Source: DATEZO01 sp035255485 (GTDB lineage Bacteria; Pseudomonadota; Gammaproteobacteria; Burkholderiales; Burkholderiaceae_D). From it: a stretch of 19,475 nt of DNA. Both the position numbers and the translations under genes were made by a program. The number at the start of each line of letters is the position of its first letter. The first letter of the stretch is position 1. Below are positions 13,643 through 19,475 of the stretch, piece after piece. The notes under the pieces were generated by a model. That model made no database searches and had not been told where the DNA came from. It was given only the letters and a program-made list of their open reading frames with translations. The stretch is from the NCBI GenBank assembly GCA_035255485.1, contig DATEZO010000166.1:1-19475 (forward strand), given 5' to 3'.

Positions 13643-14146
13643 ATGCGTCGGCCTGTCTACAATCTGCCGGACGCACTCAGGCCGGCAACAGCGCATTCGC
13701 CGGTATCGGAAACGCGTCGTTACAACGCTGACGGCGCCGGGGATGCGCAACGGGCGGCAAACTATCAACCGCGTTTTGATCCGCGCACGCTCACGCCGTT
13801 GCGTGAAGTCGCGCGCGAAGATCTGTCCTATGTCGCGGACACGATGCGATATGGCGACTTCTCGCACATTCAAATCAATGTCGGCGCAAATGGGTTGAGT
13901 GAACCCATTCTCACGCGGCCATCGACAAAGCGGACATTCCTGATGATTCAGAACACGCATGCGGGGAATTCGCTCTACATCGGGTTCGGATCACAGCCAT
14001 CGGCAACCCTTGGCATCGCGATTGCGCCGGGTGGATCCTTGTTGCTTGATGCGGTCGTTGCGCAAAACGATGTGTATGTGTCGGGCAGCGGGGCCGGGAC
14101 GACGGGTCTGCTGACTTACTGTAACCAGGCATTTGGGCAAGCGTGA
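13643..14146 (+). CDS. Beta-rich structural protein candidate
   Basis: The 167-aa product has a disordered, Arg/Pro-rich first half (MRRPVYNLPDALRPATAH). Its compact C-terminal domain (about 87-165) has the pattern KRTFLMIQNTHAGNSLYIGF, APGGSLLLDAV, QNDVYVSGSGAGTTGLLTYC. The IQN-G-SLYIGFG plus PGGS plus NDVYV-G layout recurs in small phage structural proteins, often decoration or vertex-related. The start ATG 13643 lies five bases after the previous stop. A virion position with the two capsid candidates, for example at a vertex, is inferred. Its stop overlaps the next start. Confidence 0.6.
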   Translation: MRRPVYNLPDALRPATAHSPVSETRRYNADGAGDAQRAANYQPRFDPRTLTPLREVAREDLSYVADTMRYGDFSHIQINVGANGLSEPILTRPSTKRTFLMIQNTHAGNSLYIGFGSQPSATLGIAIAPGGSLLLDAVVAQNDVYVSGSGAGTTGLLTYCNQAFGQA

Positions 14147-14913
14147 TGCGAGGTGTGGCGCTACTCGTCGGCGTTGGAATTGGCGCCTATTTCCTTCTGC
14201 GCAGTCGGGACGTGCTGGCGCAGGATGCCTATGGCGGCATCTACGATGCGCGCGACGCGTGGGCGGCGGGAGACAGCGCGCCACCTGTGGACACAACGAT
14301 TCTCGATGCATTCGACGCCTGGGCGGTGGGTGGTAGCGGGTCGGTGCCGGTGCTGGACTTGTGGGGCAATGACGCGGTAGACGATGCGAGCACGTCAATC
14401 GAAAACATCAGTTATGACCAGATGGGCAACGTCATTAATGTGGGCTTCAATTGGGGGGATGGTGTCGTGTGGAGTGAGTCTGTAATCCCGCAACAATATC
14501 TGCAGGCGATCCGTGACGCAGAGGCGCGCTATCGACTGCCGCGCAATCTGTTGGCGCGCTTGCTGTGGCAGGAAAGCCGGTATCGGCCGGACATCATCAG
14601 CGGCGCCACGCGCAGCGCGGCGGGTGCGCTTGGCATCGCGCAGTTCATGCCGGAACGCATATCCGGCGTTCCGGCGTCCATCGCACTCGATCCATTCCAG
14701 GCAATTCCGGCTGCGGCGGACATGCTCGCGCGCCTCTATCGAAGATTCAATCAGTGGTCTTACGCGCTCGCCGCTTACAACTGGGGCGAGGGCAACGTCA
14801 GTTCATGGATCCGGACGGGGCGCGGTGTGAACGGTCAGTTGATGCCGACCGAAACGCGAAACTATTTCAATCAGGTCATGGCTGATATCGGCATGCCTGT
14901 CACGATGGCCTAA
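14146..14913 (+). CDS. Lytic transglycosylase (SLT/LT domain), membrane-anchored
   Basis: This 255-aa enzyme should cleave peptidoglycan glycan strands during genome entry or release. The LT domain (about 122-235) shows the catalytic Glu143 in LLWQESRYRPD, the GIAQFMPERI block and AAYNWGEGNVSSW. An N-terminal membrane segment (about 4-18, VALLVGVGIGAYFLL) anchors it or serves as a signal. Residues 33-69 carry two copies of a DAxDAWA motif (IYDARDAWAAGDSAPPVD, ILDAFDAWAVGGSGS) shared with the membrane protein at 7939. I use ATG 14146, which overlaps the preceding TGA (TGATG); GTG 14143 would add one residue. Its place among structural genes favours a virion-associated entry enzyme. Confidence 0.88.
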   Translation: MRGVALLVGVGIGAYFLLRSRDVLAQDAYGGIYDARDAWAAGDSAPPVDTTILDAFDAWAVGGSGSVPVLDLWGNDAVDDASTSIENISYDQMGNVINVGFNWGDGVVWSESVIPQQYLQAIRDAEARYRLPRNLLARLLWQESRYRPDIISGATRSAAGALGIAQFMPERISGVPASIALDPFQAIPAAADMLARLYRRFNQWSYALAAYNWGEGNVSSWIRTGRGVNGQLMPTETRNYFNQVMADIGMPVTMA

Positions 14914-14917
14914 CACC

Positions 14918-16810
14918 ATGATCAAGAACATCAAGAACTTCGCCGCGTACCTGCTGCTTTCTGTGCTGCTGGTCGTTGCGCCGCAAGTTGGCGCCGGTGG
15001 CGTTACGGCGCCGGCAAATTCCGGCGATATCAAAACAGTAGGAAGTCAGACCGGCGCGTCGGACATCGTGCTCACTGCCAGCGCGGCGCAGTATCAGTCG
15101 ATCGCCATGACGGCGATGGGGAAAAGTGTCTGGCTGGAGGATGCAAGACAGGTCATCAATGGTGTGGGCGGGCCGCGCCGGATCATTCGCAATATAGGGG
15201 GCTATCCGTTCGGCATTCGGGACAGCGGTGGCACGCTGCTTACTGTCGTTGCGCCAGGCGGAATAGCCTATCTCACCCTTGAAAGCAAGGGCACGGCGGC
15301 GGGCGCATGGGGGGTGGCGGGAACTGGTCTTGAGCCGGGACTTGTTACGATCGATCAGACATTAAACAGCACATATACAAGCACCGTGCTGGCTCCATTC
15401 GTGGCGTTGGATGATGACACCAGCATCCACTTTGCTGCAATGTCGTCAGGCTTTGCTGCCTTTGTAGTAGACGGCAAGGGAAAGGTGGTAAGCAATCCAG
15501 TGCCGGTCAGTTCGACGGCGTCGAGCGCGCCGAAGATGGCGTTCAAGGTATCGTCTGCGAGCGCGATTGTATTTTTCGGATCGAGCACAACCGATCATCA
15601 GGCGGCAATCCTGACCCTTACTGGAGCAACGCCATCGCTATCATTGTCCGTAGGCGCACCGAAGTCACTGACGGCGACCATGGGGACTCCATGGGATGGG
15701 GAGAATGCATTAAATGCTCCGAAGATTGCACAGCTTTCAAGCACGCTCTATGTGGCAAGTTATTACACGAGCACGGGTGTAACGACTGGGATTCATGCGG
15801 TTGCGATAGCCGTATCGGGCGCGGACGTTTCAATCGGAAGCCCGGTGCGCATCGATGCAAACGCCTCTGCGGCAAGCACTACTACCTATGCGCTCACGGC
15901 TACGACAGCGTTGGTTCTGTATAAGGGGACAAGTCCGGCTCCGTACCAAAACAATGCCGCGCTAATCACGGTCAGCGGCACAACGAGCGCAGCAGGTACG
16001 CCGGTCGCCCTCGGATGTGTCAGCACGCATGCTGCAGCGCCATTCAGCACAATCGTATCTTCAACAAAAGTGATCGTGTCGGATGATCATAACCAGAACG
16101 GCGCGCTTATCGATGCATGCGCGATCACTGTCTCGGGGGCGTCTCTCACAGCAGGGGCCGCGGCAACAATCGAAGGTGGAGCAACCGCGATTCCTACTAG
16201 CTATATCGCGAACTCGGCCACTCGCTACAATCCGCACCTTTGGGCGCTGGCGTCGGGGGCTACGAACACAATCGGGTTGTGGTATGTCGATAACAGCGGG
16301 GTTTCACGCGCGGTGGTTCTATCGGAAACGGCCGGAACCATTGCCAGCGGAACGATTCTGTACAACTCGATCAGCCCGGCAAGCAGCTCTCCTGGAATTC
16401 CACTTCCACAAGGGACTGCCGACTTCCTTGTCCATGGAAGCGCGACGATAGCGGCCAACCAATACACCCACAGGCTTATTGCGCATTCGATCAGCGGGAC
16501 GGTGGTAGCGCCGGGAGCAGTGCTTCCGCTAGAGGAAGAGGCGATCAACTTGAGCCCGATTTCCAGCGGATATGCGCGCCTTATATCCGGCGATTACTGT
16601 GTGTTAGCGGGCAGCAGCTTGATGGTCTATCGGTCGAATGGATTGACATTGCACAAGCGCGGACGTATTGCGCTCCCGATCGCAAATAGCGGGGGCGTCA
16701 AGCCGATAATCGGCGCGCGCCGCATGGTGATCCCTTCACCCTCCGTAGGAACTACGGTGGGCGCGTCGACCAATCAGTTGCGCATCGTCTCCGTGGAGTT
16801 TGCCCAATGA
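14918..16810 (+). CDS. Secreted repeat protein, receptor-binding spike candidate
   Basis: This 630-aa protein has a standard signal peptide (KNIKNFAAYLLLSVLLVV, likely cleavage after VGA at residue 26). Residues 27-140 form a beta-rich head that includes IIRNIGGYPFGIRDSGGTLL and VAPGGIAYLTLESKGTAAG, a pattern common near the ends of phage fibre and spike proteins. From about residue 178 to 540 a segment recurs seven times about 50-65 residues apart (for example AVAIAVSGADVSIGSPV, ALITVSGTTSAAGTPV, CAITVSGASLTAGAAA), suggesting a seven-bladed propeller. A signal peptide is unusual for a phage spike and hints at membrane-linked assembly. Its stop overlaps the next start (ATGA). Confidence 0.68.
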   Translation: MIKNIKNFAAYLLLSVLLVVAPQVGAGGVTAPANSGDIKTVGSQTGASDIVLTASAAQYQSIAMTAMGKSVWLEDARQVINGVGGPRRIIRNIGGYPFGIRDSGGTLLTVVAPGGIAYLTLESKGTAAGAWGVAGTGLEPGLVTIDQTLNSTYTSTVLAPFVALDDDTSIHFAAMSSGFAAFVVDGKGKVVSNPVPVSSTASSAPKMAFKVSSASAIVFFGSSTTDHQAAILTLTGATPSLSLSVGAPKSLTATMGTPWDGENALNAPKIAQLSSTLYVASYYTSTGVTTGIHAVAIAVSGADVSIGSPVRIDANASAASTTTYALTATTALVLYKGTSPAPYQNNAALITVSGTTSAAGTPVALGCVSTHAAAPFSTIVSSTKVIVSDDHNQNGALIDACAITVSGASLTAGAAATIEGGATAIPTSYIANSATRYNPHLWALASGATNTIGLWYVDNSGVSRAVVLSETAGTIASGTILYNSISPASSSPGIPLPQGTADFLVHGSATIAANQYTHRLIAHSISGTVVAPGAVLPLEEEAINLSPISSGYARLISGDYCVLAGSSLMVYRSNGLTLHKRGRIALPIANSGGVKPIIGARRMVIPSPSVGTTVGASTNQLRIVSVEFAQ

Positions 16811-16977
16811 CATCCGACCTGGACAAAGAAACTCAAAAGCGCCTCATGAAAGAGGCGATTCAGGAGTGGCTTGATAAGAAGGTGCGGGACTTTGGCTGGT
16901 GGTCGATCAAGACAATGGGCGCGGCGCTGCTGGTCGGTGCGCTGACGATCTACATCAAAACCGGGGGATTCAAATGA
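16807..16977 (+). CDS. Very small membrane protein (56 aa)
   Basis: The reading frame is short but well supported: ATG overlaps the spike-gene stop and TGA overlaps the next start, both as ATGA. A charged helix (DKETQKRLMKEAIQEWLDKK) is followed by one membrane helix (IKTMGAALLVGALTIYI). The layout resembles small phage membrane proteins such as holin-like or tail-accessory peptides, but no family is recognised. Its tight coupling to the next two-helix protein suggests they act together, perhaps in lysis. Confidence 0.7.
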   Translation: MTSDLDKETQKRLMKEAIQEWLDKKVRDFGWWSIKTMGAALLVGALTIYIKTGGFK

Positions 16978-17291
16978 ACAAACTCTCTGCACTATGGGCG
17001 CTGTTCCGCCAGGGTGAAGAGGTGGTCGACCCGGCCAAGTGGAAGCGCCACCAGGTCACCGCCACCGTGCTGGGTGCGCTGATCCTCGCCGCCATCAAAG
17101 TGATAAAGGCATTCGGATATGACATCCCAATCGATCAGGCTGCGGCAAACGATATCGGCATTGGCGTTCTCGCTGTCGTCAATGTCGTGCTCACCATTAC
17201 CACTAGCAAGCGCGCCGGCCTCCCTGCCAGGGATGACTTGCCGCCCACTGCTGGAACCGATCCGGACGCCGGCAAGGATTACATCGGCTGA
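16974..17291 (+). CDS. Holin-like two-helix membrane protein
   Basis: The start ATG 16974 overlaps the previous stop (ATGA), giving 105 aa; the frame is open upstream but that part overlaps the 56-aa gene. Two membrane helices are visible (about 26-46, QVTATVLGALILAAIKVIKAF, and 62-80, IGIGVLAVVNVVLTITT), with a polar start and a charged C-terminal tail (KRAGLPARDDL). Size, two helices and position after a lytic transglycosylase and spike gene fit a phage holin that permeabilises the inner membrane. No family-specific motif is visible. Confidence 0.6.
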   Translation: MNKLSALWALFRQGEEVVDPAKWKRHQVTATVLGALILAAIKVIKAFGYDIPIDQAAANDIGIGVLAVVNVVLTITTSKRAGLPARDDLPPTAGTDPDAGKDYIG

Positions 17292-17379
17292 GGGTTTCCA
17301 AGGTGTCGTGCAGGGATATATCGAATCACTGAACGGCTTATTCGTAGGTGTGAAGTGCAAGAACTAGGGGAGTCTCAAC

Positions 17380-17649
17380 ATGGAAAAGCTGATTGCCATC
17401 GTCAAAATCGTATTTCAACTGATGCCGGTCATTGATGCCGGCATTCGTGCCGTCGAACAGATCATGCCGCAAGGCGGGCAGGGCGCTGCCAAGCTGGAAC
17501 TGGTGCGCGGGACCATTGAGGCCGCGTTCAAAGGACTGGAGGATGTTTCTGTGTCGTTTCAGGATGCATGGCCGGCGATACAGAACGTGATCGCCAAGCT
17601 GGTCAGCGTCTACAACGCGATCGGCGAATTCAAGAAAGCTGCGGCGTAA
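17380..17649 (+). CDS. Small helical phage protein, unknown
   Basis: This 89-aa protein has an amphipathic, Ile/Val-rich first helix (MEKLIAIVKIVFQLMPVI), a short turn (PQGGQGAAKLELV) and two further helices ending VYNAIGEFKKAAA. I have the impression that similar short MEKL-type proteins occur next to lysis or membrane genes in other phages, but I cannot name a function. The start follows AGGGGAG. It begins 88 bases after the holin-like gene, a gap with no other gene. Confidence 0.65.
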   Translation: MEKLIAIVKIVFQLMPVIDAGIRAVEQIMPQGGQGAAKLELVRGTIEAAFKGLEDVSVSFQDAWPAIQNVIAKLVSVYNAIGEFKKAAA

Positions 17650-17652
17650 ATC

Positions 17653-17850
17653 ATGAACTGGGCGCCTGTCATTGAATTCGGCGCTGCGGTGCTTGCGGTG
17701 CTGCTCGGCGTGCTCTGCGGGATTGTCGCTATTGTTGCTGCTGCCGATCCAGAAGGGCGCGGCGCCGGGATCGCGATCAGGCTACTCGCATGCGGTGGCG
17801 TGCTCGTCGTTGGCGGCATCGGTGCGGCGCTGTATATCGTTTTCTCATAA
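17653..17850 (+). CDS. Small two-helix membrane protein
   Basis: This 65-aa protein consists almost only of two membrane helices (FGAAVLAVLLGVLCGIVAIV, about 9-28, and RLLACGGVLVVGGIGAALYI, about 43-62) joined by a short charged loop (ADPEGRGAG). The start lies three bases after the previous stop. Candidates are a minor virion membrane protein or an antiholin partner of the 16974 gene; nothing in the sequence decides. Confidence 0.65.
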   Translation: MNWAPVIEFGAAVLAVLLGVLCGIVAIVAAADPEGRGAGIAIRLLACGGVLVVGGIGAALYIVFS

Positions 17851-17870
17851 CCCATCACAAAGGAAAAACC

Positions 17871-18227
17871 ATGTTTGCAACCGTGCGTATCGGAATGGAA
17901 GATGACGGCCAAAACGAATTGAAGGTGATCGATGCTGGCGGTGTTGAACACACCATGACAGCGGAAGCCGGATTGGGGTCGCTGCACATCGGCGCGGGGG
18001 AATTCATCATCCTGGGCGCGGATCCGCGCGTTGTGTTGGCCGGCCAGGTCGACGCGCTTACGGCGGACAAGGCTGCATTGGCCGGCCAGGTCGACGCGCT
18101 GGCGGCGGACAAGGCTGCATTGGCTGGTCAGGTCGACGCGCTTACGGCGGACAATGCCGCGTTGATTAAGCAGGTGCAGGATCTGCAGGCGCAACTCGCG
18201 GCGGCAACGGCGCCGGCTGGCGCCTAA
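17871..18227 (+). CDS. Protein with C-terminal leucine-zipper repeats
   Basis: The start ATG 17871 follows AAAGGAAAAA; the frame is open upstream to 17790 but that part overlaps the previous gene. The 118-aa product has a compact beta-like N-domain (VRIGMEDDGQNELKVIDAGG ... LHIGAGEFIIL) and a long coiled coil. The 14-residue unit LAGQVDALTADKAA occurs three times, and leucines fall every seven residues over nine heptads, a regular zipper suited to dimer or trimer assembly. It is the last gene before the late terminator. It could be a spike stalk, fibre or assembly factor. Confidence 0.72.
   Translation: MFATVRIGMEDDGQNELKVIDAGGVEHTMTAEAGLGSLHIGAGEFIILGADPRVVLAGQVDALTADKAALAGQVDALAADKAALAGQVDALTADNAALIKQVQDLQAQLAAATAPAGA
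18036..18161 (+). repeat. Three 42-bp tandem repeats inside the zipper gene
   Basis: Units start at 18036, 18078 and 18120 with only a few base differences between them. Each encodes two heptads of the coiled coil. Near-identical units suggest recent expansion and possible copy-number variation between strains. Confidence 0.9.
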
Positions 18228-18250
18228 TCAATCAAGCGACATATCTCAAG

Positions 18251-18290
18251 AATGGCGGTGCTCGAGCAATCGATCATCGCCATTTTTATT
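18251..18290 (+). terminator. Rho-independent terminator of the late operon
   Basis: A 10-bp stem with one G-T pair (AATGGCGGTG/CATCGCCATT, 18251-18260/18275-18284) and a 14-base loop is followed by TTTATT. It closes the long late operon before the lipoprotein gene. Confidence 0.8.
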
Positions 18291-18336
18291 GGTGCGGCCA
18301 GGTGTAAAATTGCCGGAAAATAACACTGGAGGTTCC

Positions 18337-18969
18337 ATGAAACTGCGAAACATCATCATCGGTGCAGCGGTGGCCGCGTCCTTGCAAGGATGCTTGGTGT
18401 TCATCCCGGGCAAGGTCATTGACTCGGTGACGGACGGAATAACCGGCGCGGAGGGCTCGCACTGCGTGAGTGAAAGCGCAAAAATCGGGGACCGCGTGCG
18501 CATGCCATACAACGGCGTGGGCGTGATCAAGTCGCTTTCCGGAACCTCGATCCGCTGCACGTCGCCGGACATGCCGATTCGGGCAATGATCGTGATGGAG
18601 GGTGCCGGCCGCACGGCGCCGGTCGACAGCATGCCGGATGAGGGAAACGACTGCCTGCCGGCGTCCTACAAGGTTGGTGACCGGGTTCATGTGGGTGGCA
18701 AGGATTGGGGAACGGTCAAGGCCGTGTACGGCACATCCTCAAAGTGCCCATATGCCGACATGCCCATGCGCGTGAAAGTCGCAATGGATGATGAAAAGCT
18801 GACGATGGCGCCGGATGAAGGCAACGCCTGCGTGCCGGCGGGATTCAGGATCGGAACGGGCGAGGATCTCGGCGGCGGGCGGCACGGCGTGGTAAGAGCG
18901 CTTTTTGGTCCCTCGGCAAAATGTCCATATGCCGATCGACCGGTACGCGCATTGATCGTGCCGAACTAG
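18337..18969 (+). CDS. Lipoprotein with three Cys-paired repeats, lysogenic conversion candidate
   Basis: The 210-aa product has a lipoprotein signal (MKLRNIIIGAAVAASLQGC, lipobox LQGC, lipidated Cys19). The mature part holds three repeats of about 44 residues (43-86, 106-149, 165-208) with the pattern C-x-GDRV-x-GVVK-x-C-x-MP-R-x-V. Each repeat has two cysteines exactly 31 residues apart (43/74, 106/137, 165/196), consistent with one disulfide per repeat in the periplasm. It lies after the late terminator with GGAGG upstream, so it may be transcribed separately, including in the lysogen. Function is unknown; superinfection exclusion or host envelope modification are possible for a prophage-borne lipoprotein. 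Confidence 0.78.
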   Translation: MKLRNIIIGAAVAASLQGCLVFIPGKVIDSVTDGITGAEGSHCVSESAKIGDRVRMPYNGVGVIKSLSGTSIRCTSPDMPIRAMIVMEGAGRTAPVDSMPDEGNDCLPASYKVGDRVHVGGKDWGTVKAVYGTSSKCPYADMPMRVKVAMDDEKLTMAPDEGNACVPAGFRIGTGEDLGGGRHGVVRALFGPSAKCPYADRPVRALIVPN

Positions 18970-19199
18970 ATAATCGCACTCATGGCAAGACGCGCATGCC
19001 AGGGCGTGCGCGGTCTGCTGGTGATCTCGTGAAATGTGCCGGCAAGCTTGGCGGCGCGGATTTTGGCGGGCACGTTGTAATCTCTCACATAGCCGAGAAA
19101 TGATCTTTCCGGCGTCAACCATCGCGGCGCCACTGCCGCAACCCAGTCAAAGATTTCTTCCTCGGTTACTGGGATCTCTCCAAATAAATCGTAAGGCAT
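18966..19199 (-). CDS. Small convergent protein, unknown
   Basis: This 77-aa product reads MPYDLFGEIPVTEEEIFDWV, then a segment PRWLTPERSFLGYVRDYNVP and a basic helix (IRAAKLAGTFHEITSR). The sequence has the composition of a real globular protein, with conserved-looking aromatic and acidic residues, and resembles small accessory proteins of phages, but I cannot name a family. Its stop shares the palindrome CTAG with the lipoprotein stop (18966-18969). A weak promoter candidate (TTCTAC-16-TAATAT) lies on the minus strand near 19276-19249. No ribosome-binding site is evident. It is the only minus-strand gene besides the repressor. Confidence 0.55.
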   Translation of the reverse strand: MPYDLFGEIPVTEEEIFDWVAAVAPRWLTPERSFLGYVRDYNVPAKIRAAKLAGTFHEITSRPRTPWHARLAMSAII

Positions 19200-19326
19200 G
19201 GAAATGGCTACGGCGGAACGCGCGCCGGCTGCATACCGCGTTTATGGGATATTAAGCCGGGAAAAGAAGGGTAGAATGCGCGCTGTTTTCGATTGAAAAA
19301 GATCAAAAACTATGATTTACGTTGAC

Positions 19327-19370
19327 TAGCAGCAATTTGACATAATACAAAGTGTCGGACATTGCTGCTA
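19327..19370. other. Candidate attP-like junction: dif-like core within a perfect inverted repeat
   Basis: TAGCAGCAAT (19327-19336) and ATTGCTGCTA (19361-19370) are perfect inverted repeats flanking 24 bases that contain ATTTGACATAA-TACAAA-GTGTCGG. The XerD-like arm matches the dif half ATTTAACATAA at 10 of 11 bases. A smaller GACA/TGTC pair nests inside. At the left junction only the right arm exists, so the full symmetrical structure forms only where phage joins phage. Folded attP hairpins are used by CTX-type phages for Xer integration of single-stranded DNA. Confidence 0.6.
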
Positions 19371-19475
19371 ATTTTTAGTCTGTTGTCACCAGGCAGGGGA
19401 TAACCCCGTGCCCGAATTAGCGCGTGGCAACAGCGTGCGAAAACCCTCAAAAATAGTCTGCCATAAGGCGCGAGT
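19340..19475. repeat. Direct repeat, right copy (partner 1610-1745)
   Basis: These 136 bases are identical to 1610-1745 and run to the window edge, so the true length is unknown. They start the second prophage copy, or reflect the circular phage form merged in assembly. Confidence 0.97.
19386..19475 (-). CDS. Repressor gene, second copy, 3' end only
   Basis: This partial frame encodes the last 29 residues of the DUF3693-type repressor and its stop, identical at DNA level to the first copy (1656-1745). The rest lies beyond the window. It supports a tandem array in which a full second phage unit follows. Confidence 0.85.
   Translation of the reverse strand, partial: TRALWQTIFEGFRTLLPRANSGTGLSPAW

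Larger units (their letters stand above)
1605..19362. mobile_element. Integrase-less prophage, one full unit of about 17,730 bp
   Basis: The unit is bounded by dif-like sites at 1605-1632 and 19335-19362, and positions 1610-1745 recur exactly at 19340-19475, an offset of 17,730. Between them are a repressor and divergent early operon, a P2-gpA-type rolling-circle initiator, a long late operon with capsid-like, membrane, lysis and spike-like genes, and an accessory lipoprotein. There is no integrase, terminase, portal, tail or Zot gene. This combination points to a Xer-integrated, tailless phage. Continuation of phage sequence past the right junction indicates a tandem second copy, or an assembly that merged integrated and circular forms. 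Confidence 0.75.

Noticed and set aside
18036..18161. CRISPR-like repeat array
   Set aside because: The 42-bp units are contiguous without spacers, in frame, and encode coiled-coil heptads.
1605..19362. A filamentous (inovirus) prophage, suggested by the repressor type and Xer-like integration
   Set aside because: No Zot/pI ATPase, no pIII- or pVIII-like coat gene, a lytic transglycosylase is present, and the unit is about twice the usual inovirus size.

Overview
The window is high-GC proteobacterial chromosome, most likely betaproteobacterial (inferred from gene style only), carrying the 3' end of an IS2-like element followed by a complete, unusual prophage of about 17.7 kb and the first 136 bases or so of what looks like a second copy of it. 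No tRNA, rRNA or CRISPR array was seen.

Layout. (1) 1-915: 3' part of an IS3-family, IS2-group insertion sequence, with the A6G slippery site, OrfB with a one-base frameshift near its C-terminus, and the right inverted repeat. (2) 942-1427: an AT-richer orphan gene; 1428-1604: nothing assignable. (3) 1605-1632: a dif-like junction taken as the left prophage end. (4) 1656-6244: regulation and replication module. A leftward DUF3693-type repressor faces a rightward early operon across a divergent promoter/operator region. The operon has four small genes, a RyR-domain protein, a 631-aa rolling-circle initiator of the P2 gpA type, a second HTH regulator and a small unknown, and ends at a strong terminator. 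(5) 6263-18290: a long, tightly overlapping late operon on the + strand: a 378-aa coiled-coil protein, a transglutaminase-fold protein, five consecutive proteins ending in a C-terminal membrane helix plus a basic tail, three strongly basic proteins, two or three beta-rich capsid candidates, a lytic transglycosylase, a 630-aa secreted repeat protein that looks like a seven-bladed propeller spike, several tiny membrane proteins, a leucine-zipper protein and a terminator. (6) 18337-19199: a three-repeat lipoprotein gene and a convergent small gene. (7) 19327-19475: a dif-like site inside a perfect inverted repeat, then an exact repeat of positions 1610-1745.

Interpretation. The element has no integrase, terminase, portal, tail genes, Zot-type ATPase or recognisable packaging ATPase. 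It does have a rolling-circle initiator, Xer/dif-like junctions, an IMEX-phage-type repressor, many small membrane proteins and adjacent beta-rich capsid candidates. The best reading is a Xer-dependent, tandemly integrated prophage of a tailless, probably membrane-containing icosahedral phage, comparable in logic to corticoviruses, FLiP or P23-77-like viruses but not obviously a member of any of them. The virion assignment is inference from sequence pattern and gene order; the replication, repressor, lysis and att features are directly visible.
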